The notes below the pieces were generated by a model, which was given only the letters and a program-made list of their open reading frames with translations, made no database searches and had not been told where the DNA came from. From NCBI GenBank assembly GCA_009667805.1, contig CM019065.1:153052101-153116100 (forward strand): 64,000 nucleotides of DNA. Reading direction: 5' to 3'. Of the stretch, positions 48,805 to 59,800 are shown one piece after another. Numbering within the stretch: position 1 is the first letter of the stretch; each line of letters opens with the position of its first letter. A program made the translations under genes and the position numbers. This DNA comes from Leptobrachium leishanense (Eukaryota; Chordata; Amphibia; Anura; Megophryidae).

Positions 48805-49360
48805 CTGTAGAGGGACCAAATAATAAAAAGGAACACAAAGGTGGACTCAAAATCCTGTTTATGCTCCTGCATTACATTCCCAAAAGGTACAGATGCAATG
48901 TTTAAAGGTGTGGACATGGTATGGTGTAAGGAGGTCCCTTTTGTTATGCGTTCCACAACATTGTGTACATGCAGAAATGTGCCAAAATCACCCGAGTTAA
49001 ATACTTTCCTCCCTGAAATATATCACACAACATTAGATATAGGAGATAGATATATTCCAAATTTGCTGGTTCACATACACATATTAAGTATTTAATCTTC
49101 AGATGTGAATAAATATACCCAACCGACGCTCTCCCTTTTTGGTTCTAATGTATTAGAAGTGTTCAATAGGACTATTTATTTTTACCGAATATCCTGTGGT
49201 TTTTTCCTCTTAAGAGGGGAGGAAAGGGATTTTTGACTTGACATGCAAAGAAGATCTGGAATGCGTGTTTAATATGAAGCTGTAATATTAGCCTATTAAG
49301 ATCCAAATGGCAGGCTCTCCCTCAGACAGGCCCCCAGGGTACCATACAAAAGGTACTTAC

Positions 49361-49504
49361 GGGGTGAGATTTGGACTTATGTTCCCAGAAGATGGCTCCT
49401 GTTTTACAACAGGTGAGACTATGGCAGGGTGAGGGATCCCTGAGGTGTGTAGACCATGGGACGAAGGGTGTACCATGTGTGGAGAAAATCTGCTGGAAAC
49501 CAAA
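49361..49504 (-). CDS. tcf7l1: TCF7L1 exon with SLVSS motif
   Basis: A 144-bp exon (AG at 49,505-49,506, GTAAGT at 49,355-49,360), entered in phase 2. It encodes (S)[37 protein letters not shown] and [11 protein letters not shown]. The SxxSS motif (SLVSS) straddles the upstream junction. VKQE fits the sumoylation consensus, which is inference. Human TCF7L1 has [25 protein letters not shown] in the same order. Confidence 0.96.
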
Positions 49505-49636
49505 CTGAAAAGAAAAAAAAATGTTTATATTAACAGAAAAGGTTCTATGGATACACTAAGATTCCTTAAATAAAGCTGTCACCAAGCACTGTGTAGGCCT
49601 TTCAAATTGAATGATCACCAGTCATGCAAGCCTCAC

Positions 49637-49720
49637 CTGGACATGGAGGGGTTCATAGCCAGAGCAGGATAAGGATGTCTGAAACCACCAGGAGGGATGG
49701 AGTACATTGGCTGACCCTGT
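49637..49720 (-). CDS. tcf7l1: TCF7L1 exon between LMPQ and SLVSS motifs
   Basis: An 84-bp exon (AG at 49,721-49,722, GTGAGG at 49,631-49,636). Together with the split Gln codon it gives [19 protein letters not shown] and ALAMNPSMS. Both neighbouring junctions lie in the short motifs that flank this region in Tcf3-type proteins (LVPQ upstream, SxxSS downstream). The nearer AG at 49,717-49,718 would shift the frame, so the acceptor at 49,721-49,722 is the one used. Confidence 0.95.
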
Positions 49721-49810
49721 CTGGAACGCAGAACTGTTAGGACCTCTTGGGCAGATAAGAACCAGCAGGACAAAAGGGTTTGACAGATTAGCCACAAACA
49801 AGACACTTAC

Positions 49811-49913
49811 TGTGGCATCAGCCATCCCAAGGGGTGATGAAGTTGTCCCATGGCTCCTGGAGACAATGGATAATATGGGGATAGCTCCGACGGATGAGGT
49901 GGCCTTGGAATTC
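49811..49913 (-). CDS. tcf7l1: TCF7L1 exon ending in WLMPQ
   Basis: A 103-bp exon (AG at 49,914-49,915, GTAAGT at 49,805-49,810). It encodes [18 protein letters not shown] and [15 protein letters not shown] plus the first two bases of Gln. Human TCF7L1 reads [16 protein letters not shown]... and GWLVPQ. The Val to Met change alters the LVPQ repression motif. Confidence 0.96.
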
Positions 49914-49999
49914 CTGGAGGTTAAAGGAAGCGGATACAGCCATGCTGATATAAAAGCTTAAAAAGCTTAAAAAGAAAACATAACAAGCTAGATTTTCAC

Positions 50000-50132
50000 C
50001 TGTCTTTGGGTCGATCTCAGGTGACAGGTGCCCAGGAGGTGTCCCAGGGGAGAAGTGGTCGTTGCTGTAGGTGATTAGCGGCGTTAGTGGGTGCATGTGA
50101 TGTGGGTGCTGTACCACTGGGACCTTGTTCGA
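50000..50132 (-). CDS. tcf7l1: TCF7L1 exon, central Pro/Ser/His region
   Basis: A 133-bp exon (AG at 50,133-50,134, GTGAAA donor at 49,994-49,999), phase 0 in, phase 1 out. It encodes [36 protein letters not shown] and SPEIDPKT(G). This block is very strongly conserved in TCF/LEF proteins and lies in the central region linked to Groucho/TLE binding. Confidence 0.97.
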
Positions 50133-50134
50133 CT

Positions 50135-52339
50135 GCAGAAAAAGAGAAAAAGAGGTTTCAAGTAAATTTATTGGGATAGTCCCAGTTTAGGGGTTTGTTG
50201 CGCAGGACAATTTATGACAGCTGCTGACAAACATCAAAACTGCACAAGGATTTCCTGAATACCTTGACATTTTGCTCATCAATAAACCATCAATACAAAA
50301 CTTAACAAGTTGGATCAATACAGCCATTGATTTCCTCACAGCTCAGGACTTTGTTTACGTGAAGTATCTAGCCATCTCTTTACACGTAGATGCTGACACA
50401 TGGACTGATCACTGTATAAACACAGATAAACCAATATATACAGAAGGTAGGTCAGAAGAGGGCCTCGCTGACATAAATCATTCCTGACACCCTCTTGCCT
50501 TGTCAGGGTCTAATAATTACTCATTATTAGTTATCCTGGCTGCAGAGATTGCAGAGGACACTGAACAGGTGCGATAGGATTTCCTAAAGGCAGATTACAG
50601 ATCCCACCCCTGTCCATCTTTATTGAGGCAGAGTAAGAACAAGGGGGTGTGCGACTGTCCTGATCTACCCTCGCCACCTCTCCCGATTTTAGCAGGCGCT
50701 AGGCACAGATTGTAAAGGTATTAATTCCTGAATAGGCAGGAATCCAGGTGCTAACACAAAGCTATAGAAAAGAGAAACAAAGGACAGCTGGTTTACGGCT
50801 ATGAAAAGTTCTTCTACACTTTATAAAATATATGTTCAAGCATGAATGAGTACACATGGCTATGAAAGCACACATGCCTCTACACCCCAATGCAAGAACA
50901 AGCACGGACGCGTGTACTTTTGCCAGGACCCAGATATGTTATACGGTTGACGGTGTTTAACTATATGAATGGTGTACATTTATCCCCTTAAATCGTGGGC
51001 TTGTGGACAGGCTCCTCTACAACCATTGTATCTGCTCCTGTCGGTCATACGCCGCTTTGTTATATATACACGATTTGCTTAATGCATCTTGTACTGTGGA
51101 ATTTGGAGGCGCTATACAAATAAACAGGGATAACAAATTAAACAAAATATGGACAGACTAATCACGGTCTCGGGAAAAGAAGAAAAAAATCCCTGTACAA
51201 ATGAAGGACAAAAGACAACCCCCCCCCCCAAAGAGGAAAATAAAAACGTTTGGTTAACTTTTGTTTTCGTGCTTATTTACCAATAAAGGTTTGTTACACT
51301 CCACTACCAGGCATAAACCAGTTTAACACAAGATCTATGTTGGTTTTATACACTCATTTGTATTAGAATTCTAACTAATCCCATCAACGAGACAATAAAT
51401 AACAATATACCCAAACCCAACAAACCAACCAATTTCATACAGTCCAAGAATTGGCCTATGTGGCCTTAAGGAGTAAACATTACAAAAGGCACTAAAAGGA
51501 CCAATGAGCACCAAGGTCTTTACCCATTCGAAGACGAAATATAAAAGATAAAAAAACTCCATGATATACCAATAGCACAGTATAAAAACTTGGAAATGTA
51601 ACAAAATCTGTAGCGCTGTACAATGGGTAACAGAATAACCATACAAGTTAGACACAGAACAGGAGAGGACCCTGCTCAAGAGCTTACAATCTAATAGTTC
51701 CAAAAAGTCCCCACAACCCAGGTCTCCATATTGTGACCAACCTAATAAATAATCCGATTCCTTATTAATTCTTTAGGGTGGTAATTCACATCTGGCTTTG
51801 GCTCAGTCATAAAAGTGGTTTTTAAAACGAAAAATTAAAACTAAAAGCAGATGTGGACATGTAGGACATTTTTAAAAAAAAAAATAGTGCATGTAAAAAT
51901 CTGCAAATTAAAACGGTGACCGCTCGTATTCTGTGTCGTCACACACGGCTGCTAACCAGTTATTAAGTCCGTGGATAGTATACAACCATTTATTTATAAT
52001 GTATTTTACCAGGAAGGATACATTGAGATTTCTCTTGTTTTCAAGTATGTCCTGGGTTCAAGAAACATTGAATTTTTAGTCGTTTACTAGAACATGTCAA
52101 TCATGATTCTATTGTAAAGGGTATTTGGACATCAAGTTGATAGCTACCTACAACACCACATTTCCCTCTCCAACTACAAGAACGATCATATTTATTTATT
52201 TCTAAAGTATTTTACCAGGAAGAGATTTATCTCGTTTTCAAGTATGTCCTGGGTTCAACATTGTATTTCTGTAACAATTCAAAGTGATAGAATGCAAGAT
52301 CACGGGGCAACAGTGAATGTCTAACCAGATCGAATACTC
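50135..52339 (-). other. TCF7L1 intron
   Basis: A 2.2-kb intron. It contains LINE/SINE tail words (GGAGGCGCTATACAAATAAA at about 51,105; GTAGCGCTGTACAATGGG at 51,612; AGAGCTTACAATCTAATAG at 51,680) and two short copies of the repeat seen at 23,286 (51,988-52,080 and 52,190-52,270). No other gene seen. Confidence 0.85.
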
Positions 52340-52341
52340 AC

Positions 52342-52425
52342 TAGGTGAGCAGGGGACGGTGACCTGGCATCCTTCAATCCCGCTGTGCTGGGCGCATCGA
52401 GGATAGGCCATTTCATCTGTAGGTA
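52342..52425 (-). CDS. tcf7l1: TCF7L1, most 5' exon in the window
   Basis: An 84-bp exon (AG at 52,426-52,427, GTGAGT at 52,336-52,341), phase 0 at both ends. It encodes [18 protein letters not shown] and [10 protein letters not shown], equivalent to human YLQMKWPLLDVPS... and TRSPSPAHL. It follows the N-terminal beta-catenin-binding and FFKGPPYPGYP-containing exons, which are not in this window. The nine exons sum to 1,284 coding bases (427 residues plus stop) against about 590 residues for a whole TCF7L1. Confidence 0.95.
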
Positions 52426-52427
52426 CT

Positions 52428-54227
52428 GCAAAGAGAAGGGGGAGATGGGTTAAGAAACTATGTTATGCTCTAAATAAAACAGAACACACACACACACACA
52501 CACACACTAGGCCTGCAAGTTTCAGCTTTAATGGAACCTTTTTAGGAGACAAAATAAATGTTTCCCAGCTCTTTAACTACAACTCCCAGAATTCTCTTGT
52601 CTTCTGGCAGCCGGCAATAGCTTCAGAGCCAAGTAAAATAAACACAACCCAAGCAGCAAGCCACCACTGGATGCAAAGCCTGTCTAGGCCTGACATAACA
52701 CGTGAAAGTCATGTGTTCAAAAGGTAAATCGGAATACGGAAGATATGCCATATGAAACATTACTGTATATGGTCCAGATCTTAGCATAGCTTTTAAGATT
52801 TAAAAAGAAATGTAACGTATTCACTGATAAATATTGTTCAACACACATGAATATTATGTATACTACGAACGTTGAATAAAAATTGCAATCTTTTGTCAAT
52901 TCTCCACAATTGCCAGTCCGTTTCGGTGACTAAACGGCAATGCAGCGGTTATAAACACTATAAATCACATTTGTACAGTGTGTCGTACTATGTCAGCCAC
53001 TTTATATGTTATTATAACCCAGCAAGGAGAATAAATGGGGACGTAACAAATAGATGGAATACATGAGTATTTTTTTTTTCTTTAAATAAGCCAGAAGTGC
53101 TGCTTGTAACTCTACAAATATTATGGAGGAAATTTGACCCCTTTCCTCCCCTGGATGCTGTACAGAAGGAGGGGGAGGGGGGGGGTGGAGGATTTAGGGA
53201 TTTGTGCAGGAGGGGTAGCAGGAAACTGCCTGTATGGGCAGATATAAATCCTGAAGGATCCCGGGAATGTTTACATGCGAGAAGGAAAAGTGGGGCAGTA
53301 AAACCAACACGCAGAGCCAGACAAATTCCAGCTGTGAGCAACCATCTCATGGCTACAGACAGAAGGCCCTTCACTCCTTCCAGCCGCCTTCACACAGGGC
53401 AGACTGTAAGGGTTACACACATCATTTATCAGAGCAGCACAAGTAGTTTAAACGCCATATTTTATTAAACATGTTCGTGTTTGCACAGAAAACCGATCGC
53501 TATGCAAGGCCATTGCGAGAGACTTGTGCCAGGTCTCAGCTTCATGAGAGAAAAAAGTGCAGGCGGACAAGGTACATAAGCCTGTGCATAGGTAGAAAGG
53601 AGCTCCGTTACTAGGCCTTGGCTGCACTTGGAGAAGGAGCAGACAGGGTAGAAAAGTAACAGGCAGTGCCAGTAAGAGATAGGATAAAGGAAGGAGGGGC
53701 TGCTAATGCCAGACCATGGATGGGGTGGAGTGCTGGAGAGACTTGGTTGAGTACTTCCAAGCCAAGTAAATGGAATAATCCAGCAGGAAATGTTCTTATT
53801 GTTCCTGCTGACAATTTCCAGACCTGAAGCAGACAAGTGGTATTGTCGCCCACCAGTCAACCCCCTCTATACTTCCCACAAAAAAAAAAAAAAAAAAAAA
53901 CAGAACTGGAAATGTGCCTTTTTTTTCTGCTTGTCTAAAATGTTTTACCCACACCCATCTTATTGCACAGACACAGAGCAGATGCACAAGCACTGTGAAA
54001 GAGCTTAAGAGCTGGCAATCTAAACATTTCCGGCAGCAGAAAGACACACAATGAAGCCTTGGGTTCTTTTGTTGTAACCCCGTGCAGAGATGCATTAGAA
54101 GTAGATATAGACAGACATCTTTGGTTTTCTTGAATATTATATATCAGTGATAACCTCGCTTGGGATCACTCAGAGGGACATTTGTTTTGAGCTCCACTCG
54201 GGTGCTTCTAGAGTTAGTGAGATCTTA
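52428..54227 (-). other. TCF7L1 upstream intron, first part
   Basis: Continues past the window end. It contains an (AC)n microsatellite at about 52,486-52,507, a C-run/G-run segment at 53,165-53,190 and an A-run at 53,880-53,900. Open frames at 53,012-53,468 and 53,465-53,860 occur on both strands with no recognisable domains. Confidence 0.7.
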
Positions 54228-54475
54228 GGCTAGTGTCAGACAAACGCAGTCATCATGTCCGTGTCGCCGCACAGTTTAACGTCCGTCGTAGCATTGATTT
54301 GTGATCAATAGAGACCCATACACGAAGTACGTGCGCACCGAAGTCTGCACACCCCACACACGTGGCAACGGACGCCATTTAGGCCTCAACGTGTCTACAG
54401 TATTTTCCGTCAGCACGTCTGTCCGTTGTGCACGCACGCAGGATGCACTCAGACTGCGTTCATCTGACATTAGCC
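54228..54475. mobile_element. Harbinger-like MITE, short form
   Basis: GGCTAGTGTCAGACAAACGC to GTTCATCTGACATTAGCC, 248 bp, sharing the interior TGTGCACGCACGCAGGATGC-type sequence with 33,064 and 63,380 copies. TTA precedes and TTC follows. Confidence 0.78.
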
Positions 54476-54487
54476 TTCGGCTTAGAC

Positions 54488-55112
54488 CAGTGGTTCCCAA
54501 CCGCGGTCCTCAGCTCCCCCTAACAGGCCAGGTTTTGCAGATCATCTTGGAGAAATGCAGACTGAATCCTGCAATCACTGAGCAGCAAATCCTATCACCT
54601 CTGCTGTGCTTCACATATCTGGAAAAACTGACCTATAGGCTAGGGTCAGACGAGCGCATTCTGTGCGTCCGTGCACAACGGACGTACTCGCTGACTGACA
54701 AGGTAGTGGCCACACAGTCAGTTTTTGGGACTGACATTTTTTTTTTGACTGATGTAGAAGGGAAAATTAATTTATATGAAAAACATTTTGTCCGTCAAAA
54801 ATGCTGGACGTATAAATGCAGTCCGTCTGACTACGTGCCATCACTCACACACAAAGATATGCAGACGTTGCGGACGCAGCGCACTCTGTGCGTCCGTTCT
54901 ATCGGATTTACATTCTTGCCTAACCTGCGTCTGTTTGCCGCGTCCCTTATGCGTCCGCAGTTCCGTGCGGACGTTCTTTGTGTGTGGGGCTCCATTGGTC
55001 ATAATTATATGCTATAAACGGACGTACACATATGCGGCAACACGAATGTGATCAGTGCGCTCGCCTGACCCGAGCCTTAGGAGTACTTTAGGACCGCGGT
55101 TGGGAACCATTG
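54488..55112. mobile_element. hAT MITE, TSD GCTTAGAC, split by a Harbinger-like MITE
   Basis: Ends CAGTGGTTCCCAACCGCGG and CCGCGGTTGGGAACCATTG. GCTTAGAC is exactly duplicated at 54,480-54,487 and 55,113-55,120. Only 54,488-54,637 and 55,077-55,112 are its own sequence. Confidence 0.9.
54638..55076. mobile_element. Harbinger-like MITE inside hAT MITE
   Basis: Ends GGCTAGGGTCAGACGAGCGC and GCTCGCCTGACCCGAGCC, 439 bp. The interior has CGGACGCAGCGCACTCTGTG. Flanks ATA and TTA. Confidence 0.82.
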
Positions 55113-55384
55113 GCTTAGACAAAGGTCTGATATGATGAGGTCCCACTTGTTACGAAAGAAAAAAGGAAACCAATGTTTTATATAATAAAAACATGTGATT
55201 GTCTTCATTATTAGATGTGATTACATGAATGCAGGAGTGTATGTGTGGATTGTCAGTATAAATATGAATACGAGGCCCCATGTGACTACTGAAAAATACA
55301 TATATTCTATACAAATTTTTGCTTTTTTTAGGTCCAGGGATGATTGAAAATTGGAGTGGCATGTAACAGATTGTGAGGAATGAC

Positions 55385-55510
55385 ATCGTACCTGGTCTCC
55401 ATGATGTTTTGGAGACTACATCTCCCACGATGCTCAGTCACCCATTAGGTTAACTAAGCCACATGGGAGATGTAGTTCCCAAAACATCAGGGAGTCAAGG
55501 TTGCTGACCC
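55385..55510. repeat. MITE-like inverted repeat
   Basis: GATGTTTTGGAGACTACATC and GATGTAGTTCCCAAAACATC form arms of about 25 bp (55,400-55,425 and 55,468-55,490) around a CACCCATTAGGTTAACTAAG core. The right edge ends GACCCCTG, resembling a hAT end. The left terminus is lost. Confidence 0.6.
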
Positions 55511-55899
55511 CTGCTCTAGATCAGTTTCATTATTCTTAAACTGCATTACAGTTTTCAAAATAGGCTCTGCTCACTGAACAATTGCTTTACCATATAGGAT
55601 ATGGTGAGTATTACTAGCATTTTGAAGTATATAAACACATACCTTTACCATCAAGTCACACAAATATAGTGTTCACAAAAGCTGAGCTAGAGCCTCTGGG
55701 AGGTACCAGGATCATTTCCATTTGCAGATTTTAAGACTTACTGTACCAACTGTCTAAATTGCAATACGACGGCTTTTATTCTGTGAATAAGACATTTTCT
55801 GAACATCTTATAATGCAACACTCTGAAAAGCTCAAGTATGTATCGGTTTTCACAGGACCCAGAGACAAGAAATTATATATACACTATTCAAAACACACA

Positions 55900-56793
55900 C
55901 AGGGTTATTCAAAGAGATCCGAATAAGGGGCCGAAAGGTAACCGAACAGTGAAATTCAGCGTACGTTACCTTTCCTGGCCGTTCGTCTATTCAGAGAGCA
56001 GGCAGTTCGCAACATGTTGGCAAATTGCCTGCACATTCGGTGCCTGTTCGGTGCCTGTTCGAGGGCAGTGAAATCCCCCATAGAGAAGCAATACTTCGTC
56101 TATTCAGAGAACAAAAACCAGCAGTGAAAGGTTCCCGAAATTCCCTGCCATTCGGTGGCTTCGACAGATTTATTCAGACGAATCCCATGGGCTTCAATGT
56201 TAAAAATATTCCCGCTTTAATCCAATATCGAATAAACCGTTTAGTAGAATATTCTGCAGTAAAAAGATTTTTAGATTTTTTTTAGGATCTTTTAGGCACT
56301 TTTCTGCAAAAAAATGTTTTCCGTTTTTTTTTTTTTTTTAATCGTTTAATTTTTCTGTAACAGCCCTTTTTATTATCATTCATTGGATCTTATGTAAATT
56401 TCAGACATTTTCGTTCAGTAGTTTCTTTGCAAACAGCGTTTCACTTTTCAAACATTCAAGCGTACGTTTTTTTTTTTCCCACTCCATTTGTCTGCGGTGT
56501 CAGATTTTTCCGGCGGCTGCTCTGCGCTCTGATCGGCTCCTGCTCGGGTTTCTCCGGCGTGTTGGGCGGGGTTAATCCAGATGTTTTTGCCGGTTTTGGT
56601 GTGCATTCGCCTGGGTTTTGTGGGGAGTGTTCGGCAGGTTTGCGGCGGGTTCTCCCTGCACTACGACGGCCCTGTGGTGCTTGCTGAATACACCGCAGGG
56701 TCGCCGAAATGGGATCGCCAAATCGCACCGAATTGAAGAGAACGAAAAGTCACCAACGTGCGTTGACTTTTCGATTCTCTTTGAATAACCCTG
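55900..56793. mobile_element. ~890-bp MITE, TIR CAGGGTTATTCAAAGAG, copy 4, TSD ACA
   Basis: CAGGGTTATTCAAAGAGATCC at the left, GATTCTCTTTGAATAACCCTG at the right. ACA at 55,897-55,899 and 56,794-56,796. Same orientation as the 34,663 copy. Longest member here. Confidence 0.86.
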
Positions 56794-57120
56794 ACAGAGT
56801 CCATTTTAACCAATTATATAAACCTCTAGTGTCACTCATCTTGGATATCGTAGCGGTTTTGAGCGGTCAAAATCCATTCAGTGTGCAAAGACATGCATTT
56901 TCCATATTGATCTACATTTCTCATCTTTGGCAAGTTATTCCCATATAAAAGATTGTACAGATTTCACTTTTACCTAAACAGCAGCAGAATTCCTATATGC
57001 CAAGTCCCAGCTACAGCTTACTATTCAGGTCGGAATAGTCTGTTCAAGTGCTTAGCGGGTATGTACAGCACATGGGTTTAGGCCAAAAAGAGAGAAGTTC
57101 ATGAACTTTTAAACCCTAAG

Positions 57121-57431
57121 GCTGGGTTCACACCTAAGCGTTTTACAGCACGTTCCTACGCGCTGTAAAACGCTCAAACAGTGGAATCCCATGATTCCCT
57201 ATGTGTGCATGTCACACCTGGCCGTTTCTCAGCGCGCATGAACGCGCTGATAAACGGCCGACGCACAAAGAAGTTCGGGAGCTTCTTTTCTGCAGATAGC
57301 CGCGCGTTCGCGGCCATATCATAGCCGCGCAACGCGTGTGCGCGCGTTTGTTTGTATGCGCGAATGCGCGTAAAAAAAAAAAAGCACGCATTGCGCGACG
57401 CTGCGCAACGCGTAGGTGTGAACCCAGCCTT
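57121..57431. mobile_element. MITE, TIR GGCTGGGTTCACACC
   Basis: GGCTGGGTTCACACCTAAGCG to GTAGGTGTGAACCCAGCC. Interior contains GTTTTACAGCACGTTCCTAC and TGCGCGCG-rich sequence. Flanks TAA/TTA suggest a Harbinger-type 3-bp target. Second copy inside the Tc1 at 38,499. Confidence 0.82.
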
Positions 57432-57502
57432 AGTGACCGGGCGGTTTTACAAAAGTCTGTCCAAAAGTGTCCGCTGCTGTTTTTACGTTTCTGCACTGTT
57501 TG

Positions 57503-58830
57503 TGGTTACATAGTTACATAGGCTGAAAAAAGACATGCGTCCATCGGGTTCAGCCTCACACATTACCTACTGCTGTTGATCCAAAAGAAGGCAAAAAACC
57601 CAGTCTGAAATGCTCGCCAATATGCAACATACTGGGAAAAAATTCATTCTTGACCCCAGAATGGCATCAGATTTCTCCTTGGATCAAGAAGCTTTTACCC
57701 ACATATTAAATATTATAATCCTTAAAATTCTGTGTGCAGGAAGTCATCCAGTAGTTTTTTTTAAAAAAGTCTGTACAGTCTCTGACCCAACCACCTCAAC
57801 AGGCAAAGAATTCCACAGCTTTATTGTTCTCACCGTAAAATAACCCTTCCTATACTTTAGGCTGATTTTCCTTTTATCCAGTCTAAGGCTAAGGTCAGAC
57901 GAAAGCATTTTTAACGTGCGTTTAACCGCACTAAATCAAGGCCGTGCTAGCAGCAAATGACGTCCAATGCCGGGTAACATACGAAGAACGGCTGCACGAA
58001 AGTCCGTCCGCGCAACGCAAGTGGCAAACGAACGCATTTTTTCTAGAACGTCAAACCGCTACTACTGACGTACAGAGTGCACTGCGTCCGCTAGCGGCGT
58101 GTGTGCGTGATTGGGAGACGTCAGACGCTGCACACATCCGGCCAACATAACGTCCAGACGCAAAAAGGGTTTTATTGATGATCCGTACAAAATCACGGAC
58201 GAAAATGCGCATCGTATGACCGCTATCGCGTATTCTGTGAAAAAATACGTCCATTCGTTCGAACGCACTTTTTCACGGACAACGTGAAAAATGCGTTCGT
58301 CTGACCCTAGCCTAAATGGGTGACCTCGTCTGTGTATAGTCCTGTTAATGAACAGGTTTCCAGACAATGGTTGATAATGGCCCCATTTATATAAAGTTAT
58401 CAGTTCCCCTCTAAGGCGCCGTTTCTCTAAACTAAACAGGTTTAAGCTTGTTAGTCTTTCCTCATACCTTAAATCTTCCATTCCCCTTATTAATTTAGTT
58501 GCCCGTCTCTACACTTTTCTAGCGCTATAATATCCTTTCTTAAAACAGGGGCCCAAAATTGCACAGCATATTCAAGGTGCGGTCTTACCATTGATTTATA
58601 GAGGCAATATTATGTTTTCATCCAGAATGTGAACTCCCCTTTTAATGCATGCCAATACCTTGCTGGCCTTGGCGGCTGCTGTTTGACATTGCACATTATT
58701 CCCAAATCCGTCTCCTGCTTGGATTTCCCTAACTCCGTACCATTTAGGGTATAAACTGCTCGTGTGTTCTTCACTCCAAAGTGCATAACTTTGCATTTAT
58801 CTACATTAAATTTCATCTGCCATTTAAGTG
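57503..58830 (-). pseudogene. CR1-type LINE fragment, split by a MITE
   Basis: The minus strand reads MKFNVDKCKVMHFGVKNTRA (about 58,816-58,757), broken QETDLGIMCNVKQQ, then MEDLRYEERLTSLNLFSLEK and RRLRGELITLYKW (58,481-58,385). After the MITE (57,887-58,312) comes the 3' UTR, ending in the complement of GTTACATAGTTACATAGGCTG (57,504). Stops and frameshifts make it inactive. Confidence 0.85.
57887..58312. mobile_element. Harbinger-like MITE, TSD TAA
   Basis: GGCTAAGGTCAGACGAAAGC to CGTTCGTCTGACCCTAGCC, 426 bp, with exact TAA at 57,884-57,886 and 58,313-58,315. Inverted sister of 11,629-12,055. Confidence 0.88.
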
Positions 58831-59110
58831 GTTAGGTCACATTGTCCTCTTGTTTATGCAACCCACACATATTATATACTGGTTTTTACCACCATTAAAT
58901 GGCCTTTCTAAAGATACCATTATTTCCATCAGATCGTATAATTTACTATAAAAAAATAAAAAAATATTTAAAAAAAAAAAAAAAGGGGGGGGGGGAGGGG
59001 ATCCGCCCAAACTTTTTCAAAATTTAATCTCCAAAAAGACCCTGCCAACATAATTTTGAAAATTTTGTCCTGAGATTAGAAATACCCAATTTTTACAATG
59101 GTATCGTTTT
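58831..59110. other. No recognised feature
   Basis: AT-rich sequence with an A-run/G-run (58,967-58,997). Nothing else identified. Confidence 0.4.
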
Positions 59111-59800
59111 TTAACCCCTACGCTGCTGAGCCATTTCAACTCTGTGCGCTGAGGTCATTGAGTTTTATGCTCATCATGTTTAAATGCCAGCTTATGTCCT
59201 ATTTTTATTAATAAACCCCCCCACCCAGACAAAATAGTTTTAAAAATACCAAAATATTTTAACATTTTTTAAAAATTTTGTTTTACACCAAACCTTGTCA
59301 GGATCAGGCCTCTCCAAATGATATCAAACACCCTCTAGCTGCCACGGATCGGGAGATAGGGGGATCCAAATGATCCCGTATCTCCACTTGGCAGCTAGGG
59401 GTTAACTGGCCCACAGACGTCCTCACACATAGGGTGACAATGTCAGTGGGGGGGGGGTTTAACCCGGAGACTTGGCTGACATCCAAGATGTCAGCCACTC
59501 CCGGGTTTTAATCACGATCTGACAACGGAAGGGTTAATGACAGGTACCGCTGAAAAGGGGAGACTCCCTCCTTTCCAGCGGTACTTTTCTTTTTCTGTAG
59601 GTGGAGCAGTTTGGGAGGGAGAGGGCTTCAAAAAAGGAGCCCCCCCTCACCTTTCCTATTTTTCCCTCCAGGCACCTGGGGGGGGGGGGGTGCCTGGCGA
59701 TGACGTCATCACGTCTGCTGGGGAAGATTTCCAGACTGCCAAGGGAACTCAGACAGAGAGGTGAGTATAGGGAGGGAGGGAGGTTAGGACGGCCGCGTCA
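59111..59800. repeat. TTAA-ended hairpin repeat, copy D
   Basis: Starts TTAACCCCTACGCTGCTGAGC and abuts the next copy at TTAA 59,801. Stems: CCTCTAGCTGCCAC/TTGGCAGCTAGGGG enclosing GAGATAGGGGGATC (59,332-59,402), TGGCTGACATCCAAGATGTCAGCCA (59,473-59,497), TACCGCTGAAAAGGGGAGAC..CCTTTCCAGCGGTA (59,546-59,584), AGGCACCTGG..GGTGCCTGGC (59,669-59,697), GATGACGTCATC (59,699-59,710). Confidence 0.72.

Noticed and set aside
48841..49095. An 84-residue plus-strand frame between TCF7L1 exons
   Set aside because: It lies antisense in an intron and shows no domain or conservation that I can recognise.
53012..53860. Possible upstream TCF7L1 exon (open frames of 120-131 residues)
   Set aside because: None resembles the expected beta-catenin-binding or FFKGPPYPGYP region, and no fitting splice-phase pair was found.
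54301..55017. A 238-residue plus-strand frame
   Set aside because: Spans two Harbinger-like MITEs and a hAT MITE. The words repeat in other MITE copies in different frames.
57212..57496. A 94-residue arginine- and alanine-rich frame
   Set aside because: Falls inside a CG-rich MITE. Its composition reflects the MITE arms.
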